Assembly: GCA_903907665.1 (NCBI GenBank)
Contig: CAIVOW010000021.1
Span: forward strand, 1 to 15,190
DNA: 15,190 bases
Origin: an uncultured Actinomycetes bacterium
Lineage (GTDB): Bacteria; Actinomycetota; Actinomycetes; Nanopelagicales; Nanopelagicaceae
Direction of reading: 5' to 3'
A model generated the notes under the pieces. The model did no database searches and was not told the DNA's origin. It was given only the letters and a program-made list of their open reading frames with translations. A program made the translations under genes and the position numbers. Positions within the stretch are counted from its first letter, which is position 1, and the number at the start of each line of letters is the position of its first letter. Below are positions 1 through 6,599 of the stretch, piece after piece.

Positions 1-373
1 CCATATTGGTTTTGCCGAGAATAACGATCCCAGCTTCTTTCAGCCTTGTTACAACAGTTGCGTCGTAAGGCGGGCGCCAATTTTCAAGGATTTTTGAACC
101 ACATGTTGTAGGAATTCCACGTTGAACCATTACATCTTTCAATGCCAGCGGAACCCCGGCAAGTGGTGAAAGCTTCTCTCCCGCAGCGCGCTTTGCATCT
201 ACGCTTTTAGCTTGCTCAAGGGCACCTTCTTTATCGAGATAAAGAAATGCGTGAACATCGTCATCAACTTTTGCAATACGATCAAAATGTTCGTTGGCTA
301 AATCAACAGCGCTAATTTCTTTAGCTTGTAAGGCAACAGACATTTCTGCTGCAGTTTTAAAGATAAAACTCAC
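1..373 (-). CDS. gatA: Asp-tRNA(Asn)/Glu-tRNA(Gln) amidotransferase subunit A, 5' part only
   Basis: This is the N-terminal 124 residues of the amidase subunit; the gene continues past the left edge. In the GatCAB complex, GatA releases ammonia from glutamine (or asparagine), and GatB uses it to amidate mischarged Glu-tRNA(Gln) or Asp-tRNA(Asn) in the cytoplasm. The sequence shows the amidase-signature start: a Leu-Ala-Gly-Val-Pro-Leu stretch, then Leu-Lys-Asp with Lys79, matching the first residue of the Ser-Ser-Lys triad. It is followed by the family motif [11 protein letters not shown] (residues 89-99) and PPYDATVV. The two catalytic serines lie outside the window. I chose the GTG at 373-371 because it overlaps the gatC stop by 4 nt (GTGA) and puts the catalytic Lys at the usual position 79. 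An in-frame ATG ten codons later is a weaker alternative. The overlap suggests coupled translation with gatC. gatB is not in view. Confidence 0.95.
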   Translation of the reverse strand, partial: MSFIFKTAAEMSVALQAKEISAVDLANEHFDRIAKVDDDVHAFLYLDKEGALEQAKSVDAKRAAGEKLSPLAGVPLALKDVMVQRGIPTTCGSKILENWRPPYDATVVTRLKEAGIVILGKTNM

Positions 374-669
374 TCGGCATCACCTAAAATCTGTGGGACT
401 TTAAAGCGCTGCTCATCTGAATCCGGTGCGCCCGAAAGCGCTTCTTCAAAAGTTAATGAAGGTAAAACCACGTCTGGGCGAACTACATTCTTGAGCGGTA
501 GAGGGTGCGATGTAGGTGGAACATCTGCTGAAGCGGCCTCCTGAATACGATCAACTGCATGAAGAATTTGATCCATTTCAGAGGCAAGGTGATCGAGCTC
601 ATCAGAGCTCATTTCAATTCGAGCTAAGCGCGCAAGGTGGGCGACTTCTTCACGTGAGATTGCGGCCAT
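370..669 (-). CDS. gatC: Asp-tRNA(Asn)/Glu-tRNA(Gln) amidotransferase subunit C
   Basis: At 99 residues this is the normal length for GatC, the small belt-like subunit that wraps around GatA and GatB and stabilises the complex. It begins with the family pattern [14 protein letters not shown] (residues 4-17). The middle helix has Glu-x-x-x-Ile-Leu spacing, and the C-terminal half has the typical [12 protein letters not shown] stretch. The ATG at 669 lies 9 nt after the proA stop. A weak Shine-Dalgarno (TAAGG) overlaps that stop, so translation probably follows from proA. The TGA stop overlaps the gatA start by 4 nt. The gene is ordinary apart from its position behind proA. I see no separate promoter. 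Confidence 0.95.
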   Translation of the reverse strand: MAAISREEVAHLARLARIEMSSDELDHLASEMDQILHAVDRIQEAASADVPPTSHPLPLKNVVRPDVVLPSLTFEEALSGAPDSDEQRFKVPQILGDAE

Positions 670-678
670 GGTCCAACC

Positions 679-1944
679 TTATCGGATTTGACCAGTACCC
701 CACACAATCCAGGTTGTCGTAGTCATCTGCTCCAGACCCATTGGTCCACGGGCATGAAGCTTCTGATTCGAAATGCCAATCTCTGCCCCAAAGCCCATCT
801 GTTCCCCATCAGTAAATCTCGTTGAGGCATTTACCATTACGGCGGCGCAATCCGAGAGAGCAATAAATTGATTCGCTCGTTCGGTATTTTCCGTAACAAT
901 CGCTTCAGTGTGTTGAGTCCCGTACTTCTGGATATGGTCTGCGGCAGCGATGAGTGATGGAACGACTGCAACATTCATTTCAAGTGAGTTGTATTCGGTG
1001 AACCAATTGACTTCATCTGCGCTTTCAACCTGAAGATTTTCACGTTTAGCAATTTCTGAAGTGGTCGTATCGGCGTGTACTTTCACCCCTGCAGTTATCA
1101 GAGCTGTAAGAGCAACAGGTAAAAATTTCTCTGCCACAGAACTATGAACGAGAAGTGTTTCAGCAGCATTGCAGACACTTGGGCGGTGAGTCTTTGAATT
1201 CATCAAAATTGGTAGAGCTTTATCTAAATCGGCAAATTCATCAACATAAACGTGGCAGACGCCTGCGCCCGTTTCAATTGTTGGAACTGAGGAATCATCG
1301 ACCACGCGGCGAATGAGTTCGGCGCTCCCTCGAGGAATTACAAGATCCACTTTGCCTCGGGCATGCAATAAATCTCCAACTGTTGAGCGATCAGCAGAGG
1401 ATATGTTTTGGATTACATCAGGAGAAATTGAAGTCGCAGACAGCACTTCGCGCATTATTTCGACAAGGATCGCGTTACTTGAAACCGCGCTGGATGAGCC
1501 ACGCAGTAACGCCGCATTGCCTGATTTCAACAAAATAGTTGCAGCATCGACCGTGACATTGGGACGGGCTTCGTAAACCATTCCTACTACCCCAAACGGA
1601 ACGCTTACTTGTTTAAGTTCCAAACCATTTGCCAGTGTGCGTTGATTAAGTACTCTATTAAGCGGATCGGGTAGCGCTGCTACCTGTCTTGCTCCATCAG
1701 CCATTCCGCGAATTCGCTCGTCTGTAAGTAAGAGTCGGTCGACCATAGAACTTTGCATTCCAGATATCGCGGCGCGATCTAAATCTTCTTTGTTGGCAGC
1801 CAAGATGCGCGGAATATTTGACTCTAGGGCGTCAGCAATTTTGAGAACAAGCGCCGCGCGATCCGCACTTGAAGCAGCAATCAGAGTACGAGCTCCTTTT
1901 CGAGCCAAATCTGCTAACTGATTGACCGTGGCTGTTGCTTCCAT
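679..1944 (-). CDS. proA: glutamate-5-semialdehyde dehydrogenase (gamma-glutamyl phosphate reductase)
   Basis: ProA carries out the second step of proline synthesis: NADPH-dependent reduction of gamma-glutamyl phosphate to glutamate-5-semialdehyde, which cyclises to P5C. The aldehyde-dehydrogenase fold is clear. PFGVVGMVYEARPNVTVDAA (cofactor-binding region) is followed by the Gly-Asn-Ala-Ala-Leu-Leu-Arg-Gly loop, VIPRGSAELI, and the catalytic Cys in SVCNAAETLL (Cys258 from this start). The C-terminal EIGISNQKLHARGPMGLE block is intact. I prefer the ATG at 1944 (421 aa, usual family length) because no family sequence is needed upstream of it and a TANNNT-type -10 (TACGCT) ends 6 nt before it, suggesting a leaderless mRNA. 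The alternative is a GTG at 1971 (430 aa) with an AGGA 10 nt upstream. proB, its usual operon partner, is separated from it by a gene on the other strand. gatC follows after 9 nt. Confidence 0.93.
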   Translation of the reverse strand: MEATATVNQLADLARKGARTLIAASSADRAALVLKIADALESNIPRILAANKEDLDRAAISGMQSSMVDRLLLTDERIRGMADGARQVAALPDPLNRVLNQRTLANGLELKQVSVPFGVVGMVYEARPNVTVDAATILLKSGNAALLRGSSSAVSSNAILVEIMREVLSATSISPDVIQNISSADRSTVGDLLHARGKVDLVIPRGSAELIRRVVDDSSVPTIETGAGVCHVYVDEFADLDKALPILMNSKTHRPSVCNAAETLLVHSSVAEKFLPVALTALITAGVKVHADTTTSEIAKRENLQVESADEVNWFTEYNSLEMNVAVVPSLIAAADHIQKYGTQHTEAIVTENTERANQFIALSDCAAVMVNASTRFTDGEQMGFGAEIGISNQKLHARGPMGLEQMTTTTWIVWGTGQIR

Positions 1945-1974
1945 TGTGTAAGCGTACGGGGAATAATCCACCTT
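1945..1974. promoter_or_regulatory. candidate divergent, back-to-back promoters for the serine hydrolase and proA
   Basis: Between the preferred proA ATG (1944, minus) and the hydrolase ATG (1975, plus) there are only 30 nt. On the plus strand AATAAT (1962-1967) ends 7 nt before the hydrolase ATG. On the minus strand TACGCT (plus 1951-1956) ends 6 nt before the proA ATG, with TTCATA (plus 1974-1979) as a -35 at 17 nt. The hydrolase start has no Shine-Dalgarno (CCACCTT precedes the ATG). Both arrangements match actinobacterial leaderless promoters, where transcription starts at the first base of the start codon. The plus-strand -35 is poor (TTCCAT, 1939-1944). This is motif reading only. Confidence 0.35.
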
Positions 1975-3114
1975 ATGAAATTCCTGCGCAAAACACTCGT
2001 GACAGTTCTAGTTCTGTACTTAGCTCTATGGGGCTTTACAAAGGTCATTCACTATCCCAATCCATATCAGACAGTGCGGTTGGGTCTGGCTCCGGCTTCA
2101 AAGACCCCCGACCTGATGCCGGCACAAACAATTGCGCCGTCCACGAACCCCATCACTCTTGCAACAGCAAATGAGAAAATGCCGGATACCGTTACATGGA
2201 ATGGAAAACAGATTGCGTGGCAAGAATTTCTTAATTCCTCTTACACCAATGTCTTTCTCGTACTGAGAAATGGAGTATTGACCTACCAGTACTACCGCGA
2301 TGGATTTACTCCGACTACCCGCCTACCTTCCTACTCGGTAGGCAAAACAATGACTTCAATAATGGCTGGCCAACTTATTGCCGCAGGAAAAATAAAAGAG
2401 AGCGATAAATTTGTTGACTACTTTCCAGAGTATAAAAATGGAACTTCTTTTGATCGCATAACTATCGGTCAACTTCTCGATATGCGCGGTGGTATTGGAG
2501 TAAGCGATAACTACCCAAGTGGTCCGCAGGGTTGGGGCGTTGGAATTGCGCAAATGTATGCGAACACAGATATTAATTGGTTTGTGAAGCACAATCGCAA
2601 GATGGCCTTTGAGCCAGGGTCCAAAGGTCTCTATCGGAGTGTGGATGCACAGCTCATTGGAATGGTAATCAAGAAAGTTGCAGGTGAGTCTGTCAGCGAT
2701 TACTTCAGCAAAAACGTATGGCAACCTGTCGGCGCCCTTACTCCGGCTACGTGGAACGTGGACCATATTGGCGGTATAGAAAAGACTTTCTGTTGCTTTA
2801 ATGCCGCAGCCGAAGATTATGCAAAAGTCGGCTTAATGGTGATGAATAACGGAATGGTTGGAAGTACGCGCGTTCTGGATTTGAATTGGATCAAGCGAAT
2901 GAGTACTTCAGTCGAAGAACTCGATGGCTTTGGCTACAGCGCTTTCATGTGGCATCCATTCCCACAGATTGACATGATGGATGGTTTACATGGTCAATAT
3001 ATCTTTATTGATCGCGCTTCCCGTACTGTCATTGTAAAACTCAGCGATGTACCAACTGATATGAATCTAACGAAACAAACTTCTCAAGTAATGATGGACG
3101 TTGCAAAAAATTAG
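1975..3114 (+). CDS. membrane-anchored or secreted serine hydrolase, class C beta-lactamase/NylB-like family
   Basis: This 379-residue protein belongs to the large beta-lactamase-fold serine hydrolase family (COG1680-like: class C beta-lactamases, DD-peptidases, esterases, 6-aminohexanoate-oligomer hydrolases). Residues 1-22 form a basic then hydrophobic segment (MKFLRKT followed by about 15 apolar residues), a signal peptide or membrane anchor. There is no lipobox Cys. The nucleophile motif is Ser121-Val-Gly-Lys124. The Tyr motif is Tyr220-Arg-Ser, closer to the NylB type than the Tyr-x-Asn of AmpC. The third motif is His339-Gly-Gln. The FCCFNAAAEDYAKVGLMV block (residues 272-289) is also typical of the family. 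The substrate cannot be told from sequence: peptidoglycan peptides, esters and amides are all possible, and proline metabolism is not implied. It is the only plus-strand gene here, fitted between proB and proA. Its stop is 5 nt from the proB stop, and no terminator is seen. Base composition looks like that of its neighbours. Confidence 0.85.
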   Translation: MKFLRKTLVTVLVLYLALWGFTKVIHYPNPYQTVRLGLAPASKTPDLMPAQTIAPSTNPITLATANEKMPDTVTWNGKQIAWQEFLNSSYTNVFLVLRNGVLTYQYYRDGFTPTTRLPSYSVGKTMTSIMAGQLIAAGKIKESDKFVDYFPEYKNGTSFDRITIGQLLDMRGGIGVSDNYPSGPQGWGVGIAQMYANTDINWFVKHNRKMAFEPGSKGLYRSVDAQLIGMVIKKVAGESVSDYFSKNVWQPVGALTPATWNVDHIGGIEKTFCCFNAAAEDYAKVGLMVMNNGMVGSTRVLDLNWIKRMSTSVEELDGFGYSAFMWHPFPQIDMMDGLHGQYIFIDRASRTVIVKLSDVPTDMNLTKQTSQVMMDVAKN

Positions 3115-3127
3115 AGAAATTAGAGAA
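3110..3127. repeat. 9-bp tandem duplication at the convergent hydrolase/proB junction
   Basis: ATTAGAGAA occurs twice head to tail (3110-3118 and 3119-3127). The first copy contains the TAG stop of the plus-strand hydrolase and the second contains the TAA stop of the minus-strand proB. The two stops are 5 nt apart. There is no hairpin or T-run, so transcripts from both sides probably run into each other. Confidence 0.8.
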
Positions 3128-4235
3128 GTACGAGGTCATCCCTGTGTACGAGCTCGCGTTCGTACTCTGGGCCAAAAGACTGAGCTAACTCCTTCGTAGA
3201 CTTTCCAAGCATTTTAGGAATCTCTGCTGCGTCAAACGCAACCAATCCACGTGCAACTACTTCTCCACCGAGGGAAACTAGTTCCACGGTGTCCCCTGAA
3301 ATGAAATCACCCTCTACGCCTTTAACGCCTGCTGGAAGTAATGACACTCCTCGTTCACGTAACGCTATTACTGCGCCATCGTCAATAATTAATTTACCGC
3401 TTGGGGTTGATGCATGTGCCAGCCACAGCAATCGGGATGGCTTGCGATCATGTACTGCTTCAAAGAAGGTTCCTTCATCTTTGCCGGTGAGCGCCCCGCT
3501 GAGTTTTTCAAGTGAGGTCAAGAGCATGGAAACTCCGGCACCTGTTGCAATTCGCGCAGCATCAATTTTAGTAATCATGCCTCCGCTTCCAACACCTGAT
3601 GAACCTACGCCACCTATTTGAACATCAACAAGCTTTGTAACGTCAGCAACTTCGGCTATACGTTTGGCGCCGGGACTAGATGGTGGAGCATCGTATAAAC
3701 CGTCAATATCTGTCACAAGAACAAGAAGATCGGCCCCAATGAGATGTGAGACTAATGCGGCAAGTCGATCGTTGTCTCCAAATCGAATCTCTTGAACGCC
3801 AACAGTATCGTTTTCATTAATAATAGGAACAACACCAAGTTGGAGAAGTTTAAAGAGTGTTCGCTGGGCATTTTGATAATGCGCCCGACGGACAACATCA
3901 TCAATTGTTAGTAGAACTTGCGAAGAGATTAGAGAATGTCGAGTGAACGCCTCGTTGTAATACGAGATGAGTAAGCCTTGACCTACAGAAGCAGCGGCTT
4001 GTTGTGTCGCAAGGTCTTTTGGGCGCACACTCATTCCAAGTGGTGCAAGCCCTGCCGCAATGGCTCCCGAAGAAACGAGAACGACTTCTTTTCCTTGGGA
4101 GCGAAGATATGAGACAACGTCGACAATTGATTCAACGTTTCGTTTATCTAGCTGCTCGCCAGCTTTGCCAGTAAGAGTTGATGACCCAATCTTGATTACG
4201 ACGCGCGTGGCGCTGCCAATCTGATTACGCTTCAC
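3120..4235 (-). CDS. proB: glutamate 5-kinase with C-terminal PUA domain
   Basis: ProB phosphorylates glutamate with ATP to gamma-glutamyl phosphate, the first and normally proline-inhibited step of proline synthesis. The amino-acid-kinase domain covers about residues 8-260: KIGSSTLTG (15-23), VSSGAIAAG (54-62), INENDTV (139-145), FGDNDRLAALV (152-162), TDIDGLYD (175-182) and the GGMITKIDAA loop (218-227). A PUA domain follows (about 275-350), giving the full two-domain bacterial form (371 aa). The start is a GTG at 4235-4233, 9 nt after the obgE stop, with a weak TAGGTAAG Shine-Dalgarno overlapping that stop, so it is probably co-transcribed with obgE. The ProB product is unstable and is used by ProA, whose gene lies beyond an opposite-strand gene downstream. 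Confidence 0.95.
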   Translation of the reverse strand: MKRNQIGSATRVVIKIGSSTLTGKAGEQLDKRNVESIVDVVSYLRSQGKEVVLVSSGAIAAGLAPLGMSVRPKDLATQQAAASVGQGLLISYYNEAFTRHSLISSQVLLTIDDVVRRAHYQNAQRTLFKLLQLGVVPIINENDTVGVQEIRFGDNDRLAALVSHLIGADLLVLVTDIDGLYDAPPSSPGAKRIAEVADVTKLVDVQIGGVGSSGVGSGGMITKIDAARIATGAGVSMLLTSLEKLSGALTGKDEGTFFEAVHDRKPSRLLWLAHASTPSGKLIIDDGAVIALRERGVSLLPAGVKGVEGDFISGDTVELVSLGGEVVARGLVAFDAAEIPKMLGKSTKELAQSFGPEYERELVHRDDLVLL

Positions 4236-4244
4236 TTTTCTTAC

Positions 4245-5714
4245 CTATTTACCGTCGATGCGTGGAGTGTGAGGATCTGCAACTTTATATTCCCATTGCA
4301 TTTCAATTTCATCGTCTGTCAATTCTTTAACATCATCTTCGACATATCGACCAGCCCAAGGAGATTCAATACGTAAATCGCCTCCTCGAGGACCGGCGAG
4401 AAGTTCAGCGCCCGCTTCAATGGTTGGTTCCCAATCAAAAATTACTGCGTTATCTCCAACGCCAATTCGTACTTCATCCTTTGCCTTAGCCCCGGCCTTA
4501 AAGAGCGCTCTTTCGACTCCAAGTTGGGCAAGGCGATCTGCAAGGTAACCAATTGCTTCGGCATTGCCAAAGTCGGTTTGGCGCACAAAACGCTCAGGCT
4601 TATTTCCAGTAACAGAGAAAGAGCCATCTGCGTTAGCAACAACTGTAAAGCCGCCATCATTGACAGGTGTCGGACGAAGAACTATTCGCACCTTCTCAAT
4701 CTTTGCCTCAGCTTTTCTATATTCTTGAATAATTCTCGCCATCGCGTATGTCAGTTCTTGTAAACCCATACGAGCGGCTGCAGAAATTTGATAAACCTCG
4801 AAACCACGAGCTTCCAGCGTTGACTGGACCATGTCAGCCATCGTCTTTCCATCTGGTAAATCAATCTTGTTCAAAGCGATAATGCGCGGGCGATCAGCCA
4901 AACCGCCGTAATGTGAAAGTTCTTCCTCAATGACATCAAAGTCTTTAATAGGATCTCGATCAGTCTCAAGAGTTCCGCAATCAAGTACGTGAACTAAAGC
5001 TGCGCAGCGTTCTACGTGACGCAAAAATTCAAGTCCAAGTCCCTTGCCTTGCGAAGCGCCAGGAATAAGGCCTGGAACGTCGGCCACTGTGAAACGAGTT
5101 TCGCCTGCTTGAACGACACCTAAATTTGGGACCAAAGTAGTGAAGGGATAATCTGCAATCTTTGGACGGGCCGCGGAAATTGCAGCAACCAATGAAGACT
5201 TTCCAGCACTTGGAAAACCGATAAGCCCAATATCTGCAACGCTTTTGAGTTCCAAAATTAGTGTGCGCTCTTCACCTGGTTCACCTTTAAGTGCAAAACC
5301 TGGAGCTCTACGTTTGCGAGAAGCAAGCCCAGCATTACCTAATCCGCCTTTGCCGCCTTGTGCTGCAATAAAGCGCGTACCAACTCCGACTAAATCAGCA
5401 AGGATATTTCCATGAATATCTTTAACGACAGTTCCGTTTGGTACAGAAAGAATTAAATCTCCACCATCAGCGCCGTTGCAGTAATCGCCATAACCTGGTC
5501 TGGCACTTAACGCTTTGCGATGAGGGGAATGGTGAAAATCAAGAAGAGTTGTTTCGCCCGAATCTACGACGAGAATAATGTCGCCACCACGCCCACCGTT
5601 ACCGCCGTCAGGGCCACCGAGTGGAACAAATTTTTCGCGGTGAATGGAGACACAACCATCGCCGCCATTACCAGCAGAAGCGTGAAGCGTCACACGATCA
5701 ACAAAAGTTGTCAT
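4245..5714 (-). CDS. obgE: Obg family GTPase, ribosome assembly and stress control
   Basis: Obg is an essential GTPase that binds the large ribosomal subunit and (p)ppGpp and links ribosome maturation to growth. The three-domain Gram-positive form is present (489 aa). The glycine-rich Obg fold (about 2-158) has clusters such as [12 protein letters not shown]. The G domain contains P-loop GFPSAGKS (166-173), DVPG (212-215), NKID (282-285) and a later ISAA. The C-terminal OCT domain (about 345-425) is followed by an acidic tail. The ATG at 5714 has a strong Shine-Dalgarno (AAAGGAG, 6 nt spacing). The gene lies directly behind the rpmA terminator, so it needs its own promoter or read-through. 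proB follows after 9 nt. The rplU-rpmA-obgE order is widely conserved, consistent with a shared role in the large subunit. Confidence 0.97.
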   Translation of the reverse strand: MTTFVDRVTLHASAGNGGDGCVSIHREKFVPLGGPDGGNGGRGGDIILVVDSGETTLLDFHHSPHRKALSARPGYGDYCNGADGGDLILSVPNGTVVKDIHGNILADLVGVGTRFIAAQGGKGGLGNAGLASRKRRAPGFALKGEPGEERTLILELKSVADIGLIGFPSAGKSSLVAAISAARPKIADYPFTTLVPNLGVVQAGETRFTVADVPGLIPGASQGKGLGLEFLRHVERCAALVHVLDCGTLETDRDPIKDFDVIEEELSHYGGLADRPRIIALNKIDLPDGKTMADMVQSTLEARGFEVYQISAAARMGLQELTYAMARIIQEYRKAEAKIEKVRIVLRPTPVNDGGFTVVANADGSFSVTGNKPERFVRQTDFGNAEAIGYLADRLAQLGVERALFKAGAKAKDEVRIGVGDNAVIFDWEPTIEAGAELLAGPRGGDLRIESPWAGRYVEDDVKELTDDEIEMQWEYKVADPHTPRIDGK

Positions 5715-5732
5715 TTTCCACTCCTTTACTTC

Positions 5733-5762
5733 CTAGTTTTTTGCTATCTAGTTTTTTACTAT
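5733..5762. repeat. 15-bp tandem duplication in the obgE leader
   Basis: Two adjacent 15-bp units, CTAGTTTTTTGCTAT (5733-5747) and CTAGTTTTTTACTAT (5748-5762), differ at one base. They fill the space between the rpmA terminator and the obgE Shine-Dalgarno. Read on the minus strand they are A-rich and contain TAGATA- and TAGTAA-like hexamers that could be part of the obgE promoter. I cannot assign a convincing -35/-10 pair. Confidence 0.8.
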
Positions 5763-5772
5763 TTTGTCTGAG

Positions 5773-5807
5773 AAAAAAAATAGCGGGTCCGCATTCCGCG
5801 GACCCGC
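5773..5807 (-). terminator. intrinsic (Rho-independent) terminator after rpmA
   Basis: A perfect 10-bp GC-rich inverted repeat, GCGGGTCCGC (5783-5792) and GCGGACCCGC (5798-5807), encloses a 5-nt loop. On the minus strand it is followed by TA and eight T residues (5780-5773). It starts 16 nt after the rpmA stop. This is the only textbook terminator I see in the window. It should separate the rplU-rpmA transcript from obgE-proB, at least in part. Confidence 0.93.
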
Positions 5808-5823
5808 AAAGAAAGATCCGCTT

Positions 5824-6081
5824 TTAAACGAGTACCGGAACGATATTTACAACCTTGCGACCGCGAGCGCGACCGAACTCAACTGCACCAGCAGTCAGAG
5901 CGAACAAAGTGTCATCTTTTCCAATTCCAACATTTGCACCAGGATGAAATACTGAACCGCGCTGGCGAACTAGAATCTCGCCGCTCTTAACTACTTGACC
6001 GCCGAAGCGCTTAATGCCGAGATACTGAGCATTTGAGTCGCGACCGTTACGGGTAGAGGAGACACCTTTTTTACTTGCCAT
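5824..6081 (-). CDS. rpmA: 50S ribosomal protein bL27
   Basis: This 85-residue protein is bL27, whose N-terminal tail reaches the peptidyl-transferase centre and helps place the tRNA ends. The family signature [20 protein letters not shown] is near the N-terminus, followed by KRFGGQVV and ILVRQRG. The N-terminus is MASKKG rather than the usual MAHKKG, and there is no firmicute-type cleaved leader. It follows rplU after 41 nt, and the usual rplU-rpmA pair is kept. The Shine-Dalgarno is weak (AAAAGG, 12 nt from the ATG). A strong terminator begins 16 nt after the stop. Confidence 0.98.
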   Translation of the reverse strand: MASKKGVSSTRNGRDSNAQYLGIKRFGGQVVKSGEILVRQRGSVFHPGANVGIGKDDTLFALTAGAVEFGRARGRKVVNIVPVLV

Positions 6082-6097
6082 TTTTTATTCGCGCCTT

Positions 6098-6119
6098 TTC
6101 TATGACTAGTTCTATGACT
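6098..6119. repeat. short tandem repeat in the rplU-rpmA spacer
   Basis: TTCTATGACT is present at 6098-6107 and again at 6110-6119, with AG between them (12-bp period). It occupies most of the 41-nt spacer between the rplU stop and the rpmA Shine-Dalgarno. On the transcript (minus strand) it reads AGTCATAGAA twice. No function is evident. Confidence 0.8.
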
Positions 6120-6122
6120 TGA

Positions 6123-6431
6123 CTACTTGTTAATTCCGGTGATCTTGACCTTAGTCAAGCTAGCACGAAAACCTTGACGACGACGGTAGCCCGTCTTGTT
6201 CTTGTAGCGAAGGATGTCGATCTTCGGACCCTTTGTCTCTTCAAGAACTTCGCCTGCAACCTTTACGGAAGCTAGGGCTTTTGGATCTGATGTCACTGTT
6301 GCGCCATCAACCAAGAGAACTGCAGGAAATGACACTGTTGCGCCAATTTTTGCATCGAGACGATCAACGATGATGGTGTCGCCTACGGCAACCTTCTCTT
6401 GACGACCGCCAGCTTTAACAACCGCGTACAT
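6123..6431 (-). CDS. rplU: 50S ribosomal protein bL21
   Basis: This 102-residue protein is bL21, which binds 23S rRNA domain VI and depends on L20 for assembly. It starts with the standard [14 protein letters not shown] motif. The C-terminus has the family block [20 protein letters not shown] followed by TKVKITGI. The ATG at 6431 has a modest Shine-Dalgarno (TAGGGA). An out-of-frame ATG lies 4 nt upstream. It is the first gene of a short unit with rpmA, preceded by a 168-nt spacer that holds a convincing promoter and repeats, and the unit ends at the terminator after rpmA. Confidence 0.98.
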   Translation of the reverse strand: MYAVVKAGGRQEKVAVGDTIIVDRLDAKIGATVSFPAVLLVDGATVTSDPKALASVKVAGEVLEETKGPKIDILRYKNKTGYRRRQGFRASLTKVKITGINK

Positions 6432-6487
6432 ACATTTCCCTACTTTTCTTCTGGATGGAACTCATGAAATACAAGAGCTGAGCTAGC

Positions 6488-6511
6488 AAGAGTTTCCAAT
6501 CGGACTCTCTT
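6488..6511 (-). other. small hairpin in the rplU mRNA leader
   Basis: On the minus strand AAGAG (plus 6507-6511) pairs with CTCTT (plus 6488-6492). TCC/GGA stack inside, closing a GATT tetraloop, with a 2x2 internal loop between the stems. It would form near the 5' end of the roughly 85-nt leader if transcription starts near 6517. It could be a site for ribosomal-protein feedback, but the stem is short and I recognise no known L21 leader. Confidence 0.3.
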
Positions 6512-6523
6512 GGGCAGGCGCTA

Positions 6524-6553
6524 AGGGTACGGAACACAGCCCCATAGGGTCAA
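6524..6553 (-). promoter_or_regulatory. promoter of rplU-rpmA
   Basis: On the minus strand TTGACC (plus 6548-6553) is followed after 18 nt by TACCCT (plus 6524-6529). The -35 matches the sigma70-type consensus at five of six bases, and the -10 fits the actinobacterial TANNNT form. Transcription would start around 6516-6519, giving a leader of about 85 nt. Three 10-bp repeats abut its upstream edge. Confidence 0.6.
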
Positions 6554-6581
6554 ACTGAGTAAAACTGAGTAAAGCTGAGTA
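6552..6581. repeat. three tandem 10-bp repeats directly upstream of the rplU promoter
   Basis: AAACTGAGTA occurs at 6552-6561 and 6562-6571, and AAGCTGAGTA at 6572-6581. The 10-bp period places each copy on the same face of the helix. Relative to the inferred rplU start, the array covers about -35 to -65, where activators and the alpha-subunit C-terminal domain bind. It begins 19 nt past the end of rne in the transcription direction. Confidence 0.85.
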
Positions 6582-6599
6582 AAACACTAGAGTTGAAGC

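Noticed and set aside
2356..2766. 136-aa minus-strand open frame inside the hydrolase
   Set aside because: It is antisense to a gene with clear family motifs, and its translation shows no recognisable domain or good ribosome-binding site.
1975..3114. Recent horizontal transfer of the hydrolase
   Set aside because: Base and codon use look like the neighbours, and there are no flanking mobile-element remnants, inverted repeats or tRNA; only its orientation is odd.
5744..5778. A defined -35/-10 promoter for obgE
   Set aside because: CAGACA and A-rich TAG-containing hexamers are present, but no pair has both acceptable sequence and spacing, so only the repeat is reported.
6432..6599. Known L21 or other ribosomal-protein leader RNA
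   Set aside because: Only one short hairpin is visible and I do not recognise a described leader structure; a covariance-model search would decide.
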